From Trichomonas vaginalis G3 (Eukaryota > Parabasalia > Trichomonadida > Trichomonadidae), in NCBI RefSeq assembly GCF_026262505.1, contig NC_067206.1:4926879-4990878 (forward strand): a stretch of 64,000 nucleotides of DNA, written 5' to 3'. This document shows, one piece after another, positions 9,720-19,173 of the stretch (its first letter is position 1; every line of letters starts with the position of its first letter). Below the pieces are notes generated by a model that was not told the DNA's origin, ran no database searches, and saw only the letters and a program-made list of their open reading frames with translations. The position numbers and the translations under genes were made by a program.

Positions 9720-10004
9720 TCATAAATTTTCCTCAATATCTTCATCATCAGTGTTAACCCTATTGTAGTCATACTTGAAGCCATAAACTTTCTCTAACTT
9801 CTTAACGTACAATTTACATAACTTACCTTCGTCATCGTATGGTTTAATGATATAACTATTTCTATCTTTATACACAGTCAATGAAAAGTCAACTGGTCTC
9901 GGATGTATTTGAAAGAACATGTTATGCTCAGGAAGGAAGAATAAATGTTTAAATGTATGTTTGTTATATTTTTCGATTTGTATGAGTTGCTTTTGTTCTG
10001 TCAT
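9720..10004 (-). CDS. Terminal-repeat protein, 94 aa
   Basis: A small charged protein starting MTEQKQLIQIEKYNKHTFKH and ending in an acidic tail. A C-terminal stretch (LYVKKLEKVYGFKYDY) resembles the end of the HNH protein of element B (INKFKRLYGF), suggesting a shared small module. It lies wholly in the terminal repeat, so a second, damaged copy is present at the right end (50267-50552). The A/T-rich word AAAAATAAA follows the gene. The function is unknown. Confidence 0.5.
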   Translation of the reverse strand: MTEQKQLIQIEKYNKHTFKHLFFLPEHNMFFQIHPRPVDFSLTVYKDRNSYIIKPYDDEGKLCKLYVKKLEKVYGFKYDYNRVNTDDEDIEENL

Positions 10005-10089
10005 TTATATAAAAATAAACTTAAAAATAAATGATATCACCACCCTCACACGTATGAAAACATAGCACAAAAATAAATTTAGGTGAAGT

Positions 10090-10103
10090 GGTGAAATCTC
10101 ACC
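10090..10103. promoter_or_regulatory. Subterminal palindrome GGTGA-AATC-TCACC
   Basis: One of five copies in the nest (also 18112-18125, 26580-26593, 36393-36406, 50169-50182). It sits among further GGTGAA and TTCACC half-sites near each element end. It may be a binding site for a replication or transposition protein, or a dyad promoter element; the role is inferred. Confidence 0.5.
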
Positions 10104-10132
10104 TCTTTTTTCACCCTGTTGAATTCATTGCT

Positions 10133-10378
10133 TTATAACTCTCTTCCTTTCTCCAACTCTTCTAACTTCTTCCTAAGTTTAGCAATGTTGTCCTCATGAA
10201 GTTTAATCTTTCTCAAAATTCCTTCTTTATCTAATGGTTGCTTTATCTTTCTAAACTGAACTCTACCATCCTTCATAGTATGAATGTAAAAACCTTCTGG
10301 AATAGTTCCTGATTTAATGTATTCTACCAAAAACTTTTGTTTCATTGCTTCAGTGACTTTAGTCGTCATTTCAATCAA
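10133..10378 (-). CDS. Small coiled-coil protein, 81 aa
   Basis: The product is basic at the N-terminus, with a C-terminal coiled-coil (ILRKIKLHEDNIAKLRKKLE). A near-identical gene occurs in element B (18167-18445, 92 aa with an N-terminal extension) and again in its other arm. Preservation in two different elements supports a real gene. The start used here is the first in-frame ATG group; the B version suggests that an upstream start existed. The function is unknown; a dimeric DNA-binding or regulatory protein would fit. Confidence 0.55.
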   Translation of the reverse strand: MIEMTTKVTEAMKQKFLVEYIKSGTIPEGFYIHTMKDGRVQFRKIKQPLDKEGILRKIKLHEDNIAKLRKKLEELEKGREL

Positions 10379-10419
10379 ATAAAAATTTTAATATTAAATA
10401 AAAATAACGTTATTTTTTT

Positions 10420-10890
10420 TCAGTAAGGAAACGCAGGAGTTTTACGATTTATTTGAGGAGTAGGTTCTGGTTTAAATGTTGGAGTCGGTTTAGGAGTTGA
10501 CTTTTGAATAGGAGTTTGTACTTCCATAGGTTCAGGAGTCATTGAAGGTTTTGCTTGTGAAGGCGTTGGTTTTGACGTTGGTTTTGGCGAAGGTGTTGGA
10601 GTTTGTTTAACTTCAACTACTTCAGTATTATTTACAACATTTGCTTTATTTCTTTTCAACATCATAACTGCTACTGCTGTAGCTAGCAAACCTAGTGGGA
10701 GACCATATCTTATATAAGGACTTGACCAAATGCTATTTTTGACAGGAGCTGGTGGAACACCTAACCTTGGTGAGACTGCTCTTTGCCATTGTGCAGCTCG
10801 TAAGAAATATTCAATAGGTGCTCCATAATCGTTTGGGAAAGTTTGTTTCATAGATGGTGAAGGTTCGCGAGAGCTTGATGAAGAACTCAT
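10420..10890 (-). CDS. Polinton membrane protein with Pro/Thr-rich tail, 156 aa
   Basis: The protein has a Ser-rich start (MSSSSSSREPSPS), one membrane segment (about residues 60-80, YGLPLGLLATAVAVMML) and a Pro/Thr/Lys-rich tail with repeated TPxPxP motifs, likely extended. The layout suits a virion-associated or membrane-anchored minor structural protein. It lies next to the broken capsid-type gene on the same strand. TTATTTTTATTT follows the stop within 20 bp. No family is recognised. Confidence 0.55.
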   Translation of the reverse strand: MSSSSSSREPSPSMKQTFPNDYGAPIEYFLRAAQWQRAVSPRLGVPPAPVKNSIWSSPYIRYGLPLGLLATAVAVMMLKRNKANVVNNTEVVEVKQTPTPSPKPTSKPTPSQAKPSMTPEPMEVQTPIQKSTPKPTPTFKPEPTPQINRKTPAFPY

Positions 10891-10920
10891 TTATAAGCTT
10901 TAAAAATAAACGTTCATCCT

Positions 10921-12487
10921 TTATTCCTCACTGTCGTCCGTAGCTAAGTTATAGTCATCTAATCTTATTATGGGGATTCCATTAGCACGCACCTGAATGG
11001 CAAAGCAACAATCCCTCATAAATCCAATAAGTGGCTTTGGTACATTTTCAGTTGCTAGTTCAATAGGTCCTTTAACAGACAATTTGTATGTTATTGGAGC
11101 AGTAGATGTTTGACCTTGCTGGAAGCAAAAGTCCACTTCTGTTGGAAAACCACATAAGAAATGTGTGTTGTCATAGCTATCCCATTTATGTTCCACACTA
11201 CCATCATCCACCAATGACCTCATAACATCTTCATTAAATCCTATCATATCATTGTTTGTATTGCAGGCGTTCGCAACCATTTTATAAAATACAGGTCCAT
11301 ATGATTTTTCGGGTTCTGCATATTTCCATAAGCTCCCATGGAAAGCTGAAGATATTTAAACTTAGGGTTCTCAAAATTAACATAATAGTTGTCTTTCTTT
11401 CTAAATAGTACCAAATACTTTTAACATTAATAGGCGTATAAGCTGCTGTAAATGTTGCACTTGAACTATCTGTATTCTTTGAGAATGAACCGTCCATAGG
11501 AATCCAATCCATAACTTTAACAGGAAAACATAAAGCCTCGTTTGTATAATGTTCTACAAGTTCTGTATAAATGTTAGGGTCTAAGAGAATGATTTTGGAT
11601 GAATGAAACATTCATTATTAAATCATCATTTTATTCGAAATAGTTGCTGGGTTACAGTTGTAATAGTAACTGTTCCACTAGCTTCTATTGCCTTCGTTAT
11701 CATAGTGAATGGTTCATTCCATGGAACAAATTTATTTGTCGGTGATTTGAATCTGAAGCAAATGCAACTTTAAGGTTGGATTGAAAAGCAACGATATCAT
11801 TTACAGATATAGATGTGCATTGTAAGGCGTCGCTACTGAACTTTACTTTAAGCTGAACGTTTCCTCCAAAAGCTGGAATAAATCGAATAGCTTCTAATGG
11901 AAGGAATCTTCTAACAGGAATTCTTAAACGAAGCTTAAAATCAAATGATTTTCCTGCTGTAATGGACCACTAACAATTTGTCCTGTTCTGGCATGTTCCC
12001 GAATGACTCCATACATCTTCATGTCGAGTCTTTGAGAAAACATCTACTTTCTTTATTTGTTCGGTAGTTGTGAGTTTGAAGTTATATATGCTTCTTCTCT
12101 TGCGTTGTCTTGAGAATATACGATACGACCATTTGCAAGGATTTGATATCCAGCAACTGCATAGAAAGCGTCATCGAAACCAATCCAAATCCTGGTGGGT
12201 TTGTTTTATTGGAACCTGAACCAATTTCTTTATCTACAATAAATTGACCTTCCATTTTATACGTAATGAATGTATTGTAAAGGTCCAACATATTTTCACC
12301 AGGAGGTGAGAGATTGAATGTTACCCATGTGTTATCTTTAGCAGTTCCAGGTTGTGATGGAATCTTTGCGTCAGAATATTTTCTATTAGTGTCACCAATT
12401 TGAACTGCATTGTCTATGATATCGAAATATAGCGAATCTGATGAATATGCTCTGCTGGAGTAAATTCGTTTAGCTGTTCGTTCTGCA
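10921..12487 (-). pseudogene. Polinton A major capsid-type gene, broken
   Basis: This is a decayed relative of the intact 534-aa gene at 790-2394. Shared blocks include one around RRFLPLEAIRFIPAFGG and one around FYAVAGYQILANGRIVYSQ. The gene is broken in about four to six places and survives only as short open pieces. It lies between a membrane-protein gene and a small broken gene, all on the minus strand, a normal structural cluster. Sequence distance between the two capsid-type genes shows that Polinton 1 and Polinton A are different lineages. Confidence 0.6.
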
Positions 12488-12511
12488 TGTATTTACTTCA
12501 GATAAAAATAT

Positions 12512-12940
12512 CTATTTACTTCATTATTCTCACTCTTCTTCTTGACATTCGTGGGGAAGTTGTTTCTTGACATTTTCAATGAACTGTACATTCTCTTTGT
12601 CTCAACTTCTTTCACTGGTGGGTCAGGGTTCTTTGACTCGGTTGTTTTTTCAATGAAATTCACGAACTTTGCAATAAGCTCTTGGTTCGTTATTGAACGA
12701 ACATCTGGCTTCTTTTCTTCTGGTTTATTGACTTTTCAGTTTGAATAGAAGGTTTTATATGGGCTTCGCCCTCGGTGCCATGCACTTAATGTTGTCGCTC
12801 TCTGTATTCGCTAATGGAACCTTTCTTTTTCTTACATATATTTTTTACCATCTTTACTCTGACTTACGTAATAGAAAGGAGTTGTATCCTCTGGCGTCAT
12901 TTAATATAATAGACTCTCGTTCTGATTTTGACAAGCTCAT
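12512..12940 (-). pseudogene. Small Polinton gene, broken
   Basis: A minus-strand remnant begins MSLSKSERESIILNDARG and later contains a Lys/Glu-rich helical tail. It has about two or three breaks. A double-hairpin insertion lies inside it at 12761-12785. The function is unknown. Confidence 0.4.
12761..12785 (-). repeat. Double-hairpin element 1
   Basis: Reading the minus strand: stem GTGC/GCAC with loop ATG, a short spacer, then GGGC-GAA-GCCC. It is GC-rich in very AT-rich DNA and lies within a gene remnant. One of six related insertions, all in Polinton A. Confidence 0.75.
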
Positions 12941-12985
12941 TTTACATCGGTTAAAGTTTTAATTTTGTTTTTTATCTGCAGTCAA

Positions 12986-13238
12986 ATGACTTCAGACAAG
13001 CCCTACGGACAAGACCCAAGGGGTCATAGATGTTGAAGCATTGAGAAAGAATTCGTGAGCAATTTTATCCGAACTGAAGGAACAAAACAAAAAAAGCCAG
13101 AGAGACCAAAGAGAAAACTTAGTGAAAAACAACTTGCTGCATTAGCTGCTGGAAGACAAAAACCCCCGTTTGCTGGCGAAGAAAGCTAGAGAAGAAGCTG
13201 AAGCAAAAGCTAAAGAAGCTGAAGCAAAGAAAGAGTAA
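12986..13238 (+). pseudogene. Small Lys/Ala-rich gene, broken
   Basis: A plus-strand remnant starts MTSDKPYGQDPRG and ends in an Ala/Glu/Lys-rich helix (EAEAKAKEAEAKKE), preceded by a basic KKPERPKRKLSEKQ stretch. It has about two breaks. It could be a core or histone-like basic protein; this is only composition-based. Confidence 0.4.
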
Positions 13239-13287
13239 ATGGTTTATTTTTATCCGAATTAAATGTATAGACAAATACCTTTATCTG

Positions 13288-14118
13288 TTGCGTTCAGTAG
13301 TGAAACCTGACGTCAAAATAAAGGGGAACAGAGTAACGTTTAAGTTTCCAACAGACTGGATTGTGAACATAAATGAAGAGAAGTACATTGGCATAACATC
13401 TATGTATATAACACGTGCTTTCAGAAAGGTTGACTTTATACTTCAAGTCGAGATAGAAAATGACGAACAGTCTTTAAGCGCCCAAAACATTCACATATAC
13501 AAATACTTTAAAGACGATACAACATTGCAACAATGTATGATTTCATTTAATGAGATGTTCGAGAAAAAGTTCAACATTGAAGTACAAACTTTACAGCCTT
13601 TACGTGAGTTTCTTGCACAACTGAAAGAAGAAGGTAGTCAGCCACAACTTATAGACTTTCATTATGAATTTAATGAAAATGAAGATGGAACACATGACTG
13701 TCAGTTTGTTGTATTCTCACCATTCAATGAAGTCGCTAAAGAGAAAGAAAATCCATTACGTATAAGATTTCAAATCTCTGAACCAAGTGATGATTTCAAG
13801 AATGTTTTCAATTATGATGCAATGCTTCCGAGGAAAAATGAATTTTCAAAGATTGTAACACCTGACATTTGGGATAGAAAGCAAGCTATATTATATTCAA
13901 ACTTAAGTAAGGGAGTTGAAAATGAGTTCATTGGTCATACAAGAAATTCACCATTACCAAATCCTAAATACTATAAATTAACTGGCTTCAATCGTGAGTT
14001 TTGGATAGACATGTACTCAACTCACGACCATAAATGTCCAGTGTTCTTGCCTCCAGATGGGAAGGACTGTCTCTACATTGAAGCACAACTCTTAAACTCT
14101 ACCATCGCAGTATTGTAA
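13288..14118 (+). CDS. Polinton minor structural-type protein, about 276 aa
   Basis: A long beta-rich protein without membrane segments. The C-terminus (LPPDGKDCLYIEAQLL) resembles the end of the broken gene at 48594-49395 (LPKDGKDGLIIEM), so Polinton A has two related genes, one near each end. Size and composition would fit a penton or minor capsid protein. The open frame begins with TTG and the true start is uncertain. TTTATTTTT follows the stop at 14132. Moderately sure it is a gene, unsure of its role. Confidence 0.45.
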   Translation: MRSVVKPDVKIKGNRVTFKFPTDWIVNINEEKYIGITSMYITRAFRKVDFILQVEIENDEQSLSAQNIHIYKYFKDDTTLQQCMISFNEMFEKKFNIEVQTLQPLREFLAQLKEEGSQPQLIDFHYEFNENEDGTHDCQFVVFSPFNEVAKEKENPLRIRFQISEPSDDFKNVFNYDAMLPRKNEFSKIVTPDIWDRKQAILYSNLSKGVENEFIGHTRNSPLPNPKYYKLTGFNREFWIDMYSTHDHKCPVFLPPDGKDCLYIEAQLLNSTIAVL

Positions 14119-14178
14119 AATCTACGCTAGCTTTATTTTTATCACGAATGACCTCATTGCTGACAAAAATAAATGACC

Positions 14179-17100
14179 TCAGAACTTCAACTTACGAATA
14201 AAGCTTGTTTTAGTCGTTATTGAGAAGTTAAACTTCTCTTCAAAGCAAGGTTGACATGACTTACATAAGTCAAATCCAATCTCTTGACCGTCATAAAGTG
14301 CTTTATAAAGTTTCATGACACTGAACTCAGAGTCTTTGTCAAATTTTCCTTGCGGAACCATTAAACCTTTATCTTCATCATAGAAACACTGAACAGAGTC
14401 AGGAAACATTTCATTAGCGGTTAAAGCAATAACATCTTGCTTCACGCCTTTCATTCTGCAGTGAAATGCAACTTCATTTAAATCATTCGTGAGTAAGTCT
14501 ATGTAAGTCTTCTTTCCACAAAATATTGACTTGTATGCTAAACTTTGTTTATCTTTTGTGATTTCTGCAAAGTCGCTATGAAATTGACCAAGGTTTTTAC
14601 CAATGAGAACTCTTCCATAACGTTTCTCAAACTCTTCAGCTAAACGAGGGATATCTTCATTGTAGAGATGCATACTGTCCGTATCGCTATAAAAGATGTC
14701 CATTCCTAAGTCCTCAGCAGTACAGAATACTTCACACATTATTCTCTTCGACATAGACAGAATGTTAACACCAAGTGGACAGAAGTTAAAGTGTCTGCAA
14801 ATGCTTTTCGTTAGCTTGAAAATAGTTTTATCTGAACCATCCAAACCTTCGAACTTCACTATATGGTCGTAGTTTCTGATGGCATATCTTATAGCATCTT
14901 TGTCATCTACTATGGTTATTTTTGACTCAATAGGAGATAGAATAGTTTTGCCATAAATACTGTTCAGAATGAGCTTTATATTTTCTTGCAAAGGATTTCC
15001 TTCTTTCTTATACTTTAACCTTAACTCAAACAACTTCTTTACTTCATCTCTTATTCTAATATCTCTGTTTCCATTGTAATAGTATCCTTGCAACACATCA
15101 CATTTGACACCTTGATATTTTATGAGGTCTTGTAATGTTATATGGTCAACATACATTAAACAGCAAGCGTTTGAACTTCTGGGAACGTTAAGTTCTGGAT
15201 TTAGTTCAGGGTCACAAACTATTAAAGGAAAGTGTCTATGTATTCCAATCTCTGTTATCTTAATGAGAACAAAGAAGCCAGACATAAACTTTTCACCAAT
15301 GGGTTCCTTTTGGTCGTCATCGAATAAATGCTTTAACAAATATTCAGAACTTAACATCTCATCCTTCAATACTTTTGGAATTCCTTCTAAAGTATAAAGT
15401 CTTGCTATAGCGGATGGATATAATGAAACAGCGTCGAAGTCAGCAATGAGTTTCTTTTCGCTCTTTTGTTTCATGTTATCTGACAACATACATCTTCCAC
15501 CTTGAATGCATCTCGAAATAAATTCTCTTGGTTTATTTGAGAGGTCATAAAGATTTCCATTCGGGAAGTATACTCTGTTCTCAAACAATTTGTTAGCAAT
15601 AGAACAAATACTAACGTAGTCATAAACGTTTAAATCAAACTCTTTCAATAAGTCATTGCGGAACTTTACAAAACCTTCTCTTAAAATTCTTACATCTTGT
15701 TTGCAGTAAAACGTGCTATATTTTTCTAAGTCGAAGTGGTTTTCATCTATTCTGCAACCTTTGATGGAATCTATGTTTTTCATAAATGTATCAGCATCCT
15801 GGATAAACTTACATGCTTCAGAAATGACACCAGTTCTGTTGTCATTTGCTAACAAAGTACTGCTGTAGTAGTTATATGGAAATACTTCTTTCGGTCCTGT
15901 TTGTAAGTTAAACATAGCAGGAAATAGTTTAAGCTTCTTATTTATAACACTGTAAGAGTCTTTTATAATAATTGCCCGTCCTTTATATAAACCAGTTATT
16001 TGCATTGTTCGTGAACCTTTAATGATGGGAGTTCCTTTCACTTCTGTCATGTGTCTTAAGATGAAGTTTATATCATAGCTGAGGTTATGGAAATATATTA
16101 AACTCTTGTCAGGAAGTCGCTCCAAAAATTCTGTTGCACAGTTTTGACCCCATATGCTTTCACTCACTGAACCATCTTCACTGTCGTAACAGATGTTAAA
16201 AGCTTTATGAAAGCCGTCTGTGCTACACTCAAAGTCAGCAAAGAAAACATGCTCAGGAATGAACTTACATTTAGCTTTATTTACTTCTTTTGACTCTGCT
16301 TTCTTCTTCAGTTGTACACAATACTTTGGAGCATATGTCAAATCTTTAAATGGTGCAAGGTTCTGTTTATATAAGTCAGTAGTATATGTGAAAAGTTCTC
16401 CATAAGAAATAGGTTCGAAATATTTGCACTCCCACAATGTTTTCATAACATCCCATAGCGGTGTAGTTCTATCCATGCGAACTACATATTTATCTTCTCT
16501 CTTTGTATAAATCTTCATCTGTTTCTCAATGTTCATTCCACCACACTCCTTCAAGATTTCTATATAGTTGCGAATGAAATATGTTGTCATTGGAAGTCTT
16601 TCATTTAGCATGTAGTGGTCTTCAACAAGAAGTAAGTCAATAGTTCGAACAGTTTCACATTCTTTTGGTATATATCTCTTTTATTTCATTATGTCTTGAG
16701 TCATTGAAATAACCAATGGTAACATTAAATGCTATACCAGTTGCGTCAGAAATTTCTTGTACTTTACTTTGAGGAAAGTCTCTAACACGAATGACTTCTC
16801 TCATGTGGTCAATAGTTTCTTCATTTACTCCAGCCTGAATGCAAGCATAAACGAAGCAGTTATCTTCTGTCATAAGTGTTGCAGTTCTTTTGTTCAGTTC
16901 ATTGAAGATTTGTAGCGTTCAAGATTTATAGGTAATGTGCAAAGATACTTCCAGAACTGACCGCTTCTCTTCTTATAAAACTTCTTTTCACCATTATCTT
17001 TCCAAAAGCTTTCTATAAGTGCTGGGTTTCCTGTTTGCTTAAGAGCTTCCAAAATGGCTTTCTGGTCATTTGTCAGTGTGCTTTCATCTCTATATGGTCT

Positions 17101-17294
17101 CTTTTTGGTTTGCCTTTCTTTACATCTGACATCGTTAAGCCTTCATATTCTGTTAAATCATACATCTTTATTTCAGTAAGATTCTTTATGTTTGTCAAGA
17201 AGAAGTCATAGTGCATTTCAACAATACCTGCAGCATTTGCTTCTATCTCTGATATAAAGTTCTCCTTCAAGAGCTGATGTAGTAATGTTCCAAT
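14179..17294 (-). pseudogene. Polinton A protein-primed-type DNA polymerase B, main part
   Basis: Family-B polymerase with a 3'-5' exonuclease. ExoI (FFADFECS), ExoII (YFHNLSYDINFI) and ExoIII (YCKQDVRILREG) are followed by polymerase motifs A (DFDAVSLYPS), B (KLILNSIYGKT) and C (FYSDTDSMHL, near 14680). It would copy the element, by protein priming as in other Polintons. The gene is cut by element B near its N-terminus; the upstream part lies at 37200-37858. Apart from the insertion there are about two or three breaks, so it is inactive. The catalytic part (14179-16611) is one open frame. The gene points toward the left end, and AAAAATAAA precedes it on the plus strand near its 3' end. Confidence 0.9.
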
Positions 17295-17299
17295 ATTAT

Positions 17300-17566
17300 A
17301 GTTAGTATCCCTAACTTGGGTACGGCGGCACTGCGTTCCGCCTTACCCAAGTTAACGGTTTGACACTTTACAAAACCGGTAACGTATATTTTACAATACA
17401 ACCATAACACCAACTTAACCTTAAATATTTACAAAACCGTCTGACACATAAACGACTTCACTAACGACTTCACTAACGACTTCACTAACGAATTCACTAC
17501 CATCCTCACTAAATAAAAAATAACCTTATTTTTATTTTTTTAAATTTTTTATTTCATTACAAAGAC
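17300..17566. repeat. Element B left terminus and subterminal words
   Basis: After the terminus comes a stretch shared in layout with Polinton A (GACACTTTACAAAACCG, then AACTTAACCTTAAATATT), followed by iterated TTCACTAACGAC words and a T/A-rich leader. The outer 45 bp can fold: GGGTACGGCGG...CCGCCTTACCC. A TTTCATTAC initiator-like word lies 7 bp before the first gene. Confidence 0.75.
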
Positions 17567-18001
17567 ATGTCCGACTACATTTACTATGACTCTTTCCCAG
17601 AACGTTTCCGTGAACTATTCAAAACTCAAGTAAAACTGAGAAACATGCATTTTAACAAAGACAGACCCATTGACGATGAAAGAAACCCTGAATATATTAC
17701 AATCCCATATGACGCAAAATTCATTGCATACATTCCTTATGGTCGCAGAGGAACGAAAACTATTTCAACAAAGACGAAAAATTATTTCTGGAGCGATGAA
17801 GAAAATTGCCTTATCTACATAAATGCATACTTAAATAAAGCTACATATTGTACAAAAGAAGGTTGGACTGGATTTGAGCTCTACATATACGACGACGATG
17901 GAAACAGACGTTGTGTATACCCATACGATAATATGTACCATTGTTTTCATCAAGCATTAAACGAATACATAGTCAGTAAGGGTCTCATTCCTGTTGAGTA
18001 G
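17567..18001 (+). CDS. Element B terminal gene, 144 aa
   Basis: The protein starts MSDYIYYDSFPERFREL. It is rich in Tyr and charged residues, has no membrane segment and shows no known motif. It is present in both arms (second copy 36517-36948, nearly the same but worn). The start ATG is preceded by TCATTACAAAGAC, like trichomonad initiators. The stop is followed after 6 bp by TTTTATTTTTG, the 3' word common in these elements. It takes the place that the 94-aa gene holds in Polinton A. The function is unknown. Confidence 0.6.
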   Translation: MSDYIYYDSFPERFRELFKTQVKLRNMHFNKDRPIDDERNPEYITIPYDAKFIAYIPYGRRGTKTISTKTKNYFWSDEENCLIYINAYLNKATYCTKEGWTGFELYIYDDDGNRRCVYPYDNMYHCFHQALNEYIVSKGLIPVE

Positions 18002-18111
18002 ATATGTTTTATTTTTGTTCTGTCATTTATATAAAAATAAACTTAAAAATAAATGATATCACCACCCTCACACGTATGAAAACATAGCACAAAAATAAAT
18101 TTAGGTGAAGT

Positions 18112-18125
18112 GGTGAAATCTCACC
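18112..18125. promoter_or_regulatory. Subterminal palindrome GGTGA-AATC-TCACC
   Basis: Same dyad as in the Polinton A ends. Here the neighbouring CACCTCTTTTTT word is tandemly doubled. It lies between the 144-aa and 92-aa genes. Confidence 0.5.
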
Positions 18126-18166
18126 TCTTTTTTCACCTCTTTTTTCACCCTGTTGAATTCATTGCT

Positions 18167-18445
18167 TTATAACTCTCTTCCTTTCTCCAACTCTTCTAAC
18201 TTCTTCCTAAGTTTAGCAATGTTGTCCTCATGAAGTTTAATCTTTCTCAAAATTCCTTCTTTATCTAATGGTTGTTTTATCTTTCTAAACTGAACTCTAC
18301 CATCCTTCATAGTATGAATGTAAAAACCTTCTGGAATAGTTCCTGATTTAATGTATTCTACCAAAAACTTTTGTTTCATTGCTTCAGTGACTTTAGTCGT
18401 CATTTCAATCAAAGGTGAAGCTAGCACAGCGATAATGGATTTCAT
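18167..18445 (-). CDS. Small coiled-coil protein, 92 aa
   Basis: Almost identical to the 81-aa gene of Polinton A, with the N-terminal extension MKSIIAVLASPL. The C-terminal half is a Lys/Glu/Leu coiled-coil (KLHEDNIAKLRKKLEELE). The same ~380-bp block, with gene and palindrome, is shared by A and B, so it moved between them recently or is under selection. No function can be named. Confidence 0.55.
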   Translation of the reverse strand: MKSIIAVLASPLIEMTTKVTEAMKQKFLVEYIKSGTIPEGFYIHTMKDGRVQFRKIKQPLDKEGILRKIKLHEDNIAKLRKKLEELEKGREL

Positions 18446-18937
18446 GACTTTTTAGTATTTCATGCAATCTTAACAGATAGCCTTACAAGTACTTCCAGTG
18501 TCCCTAGCTGTCCCTCCTTTTTATATAACTCCATGACATTTATAATCTCGCGAAACTTAACAGGTAGCATAACAGATTAAAATCAGATGAGGTTTTGAAC
18601 CAAAATTTCTAAGCAACGTTGTCAAGGATTTTGAGGAACTAGGGACAGAGTGTGGCAAAGTCCAAGATTTAATTTATCTTCATCTGTTTCATCAGCTATC
18701 TCATCTAATATGCCAATATTTTATTCATAACTCGTGGCAAACTCACTAACTTTCATTATGTTCATCTGCATGCTTCATCTGATAGAAAGTATGACTTTCA
18801 TTAACTCTGTGAGATAATGAAAACTACTAGGGACAGAGACCATGGCAAAGTTTATGACTTTCATTATTTCCAGAACTTAATGAAAACTACTAGGGACAGA
18901 GACCATGGCAAAGTTCATGATTTAATTTATTCTCTCA
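18446..18937. other. Non-coding leader of element B helicase region
   Basis: No gene is seen. A word CTAGGGACAGAGACCATGG recurs (near 18831 and 18890), with related shorter forms near 18640, spaced by ~60 bp. The mirror copy is at about 35585-36060. Confidence 0.5.
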
Positions 18938-19160
18938 CTAACAACAAACACAAACTCCAACACTAACATCAAGTACTAACTTCAGCACAAATGACAAACA
19001 CTAACAACAAACACAAACTCCAACACTAACATCAAGTACTAACTTCAGCACAAATGACAAACACTAACAACAAACACAAACTCCAACACTAACATCAAGT
19101 ACTAACTTCAGCACAAATGACAAACACTAACAACAAACACAAACTCCAACACTAACGACA
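18938..19160. repeat. 63-bp tandem repeat, about 3.5 copies
   Basis: Units start at 18938, 19001, 19064 and 19127 (partial), each with CTAACAACAAACACAAACTC and AACATCAAGTACTAACTTC. It ends next to the 3' end of the helicase gene. A shorter, worn mirror copy is at about 35360-35580. Confidence 0.85.
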
Positions 19161-19173
19161 AAAATAAATGTCC

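Larger units (their letters stand above)
9495..10149. repeat. Polinton A left terminal inverted repeat
   Basis: Starts AGTTAGTATGGGTTAG and matches 50122-50776 in inverted orientation over about 655 bp with only a few differences. It contains the whole 94-aa gene and ends inside the 3' end of the 81-aa gene. Subterminal DNA has iterated CACTAACGA-type words and a GGTGA-AATC-TCACC palindrome at 10090-10103. Confidence 0.9.

Noticed and set aside
12542-12962. Two plus-strand open frames (68 and 73 aa)
   Set aside because: The minus strand has better protein-like sequence and the expected cluster orientation; these look like shadows of the broken gene there.
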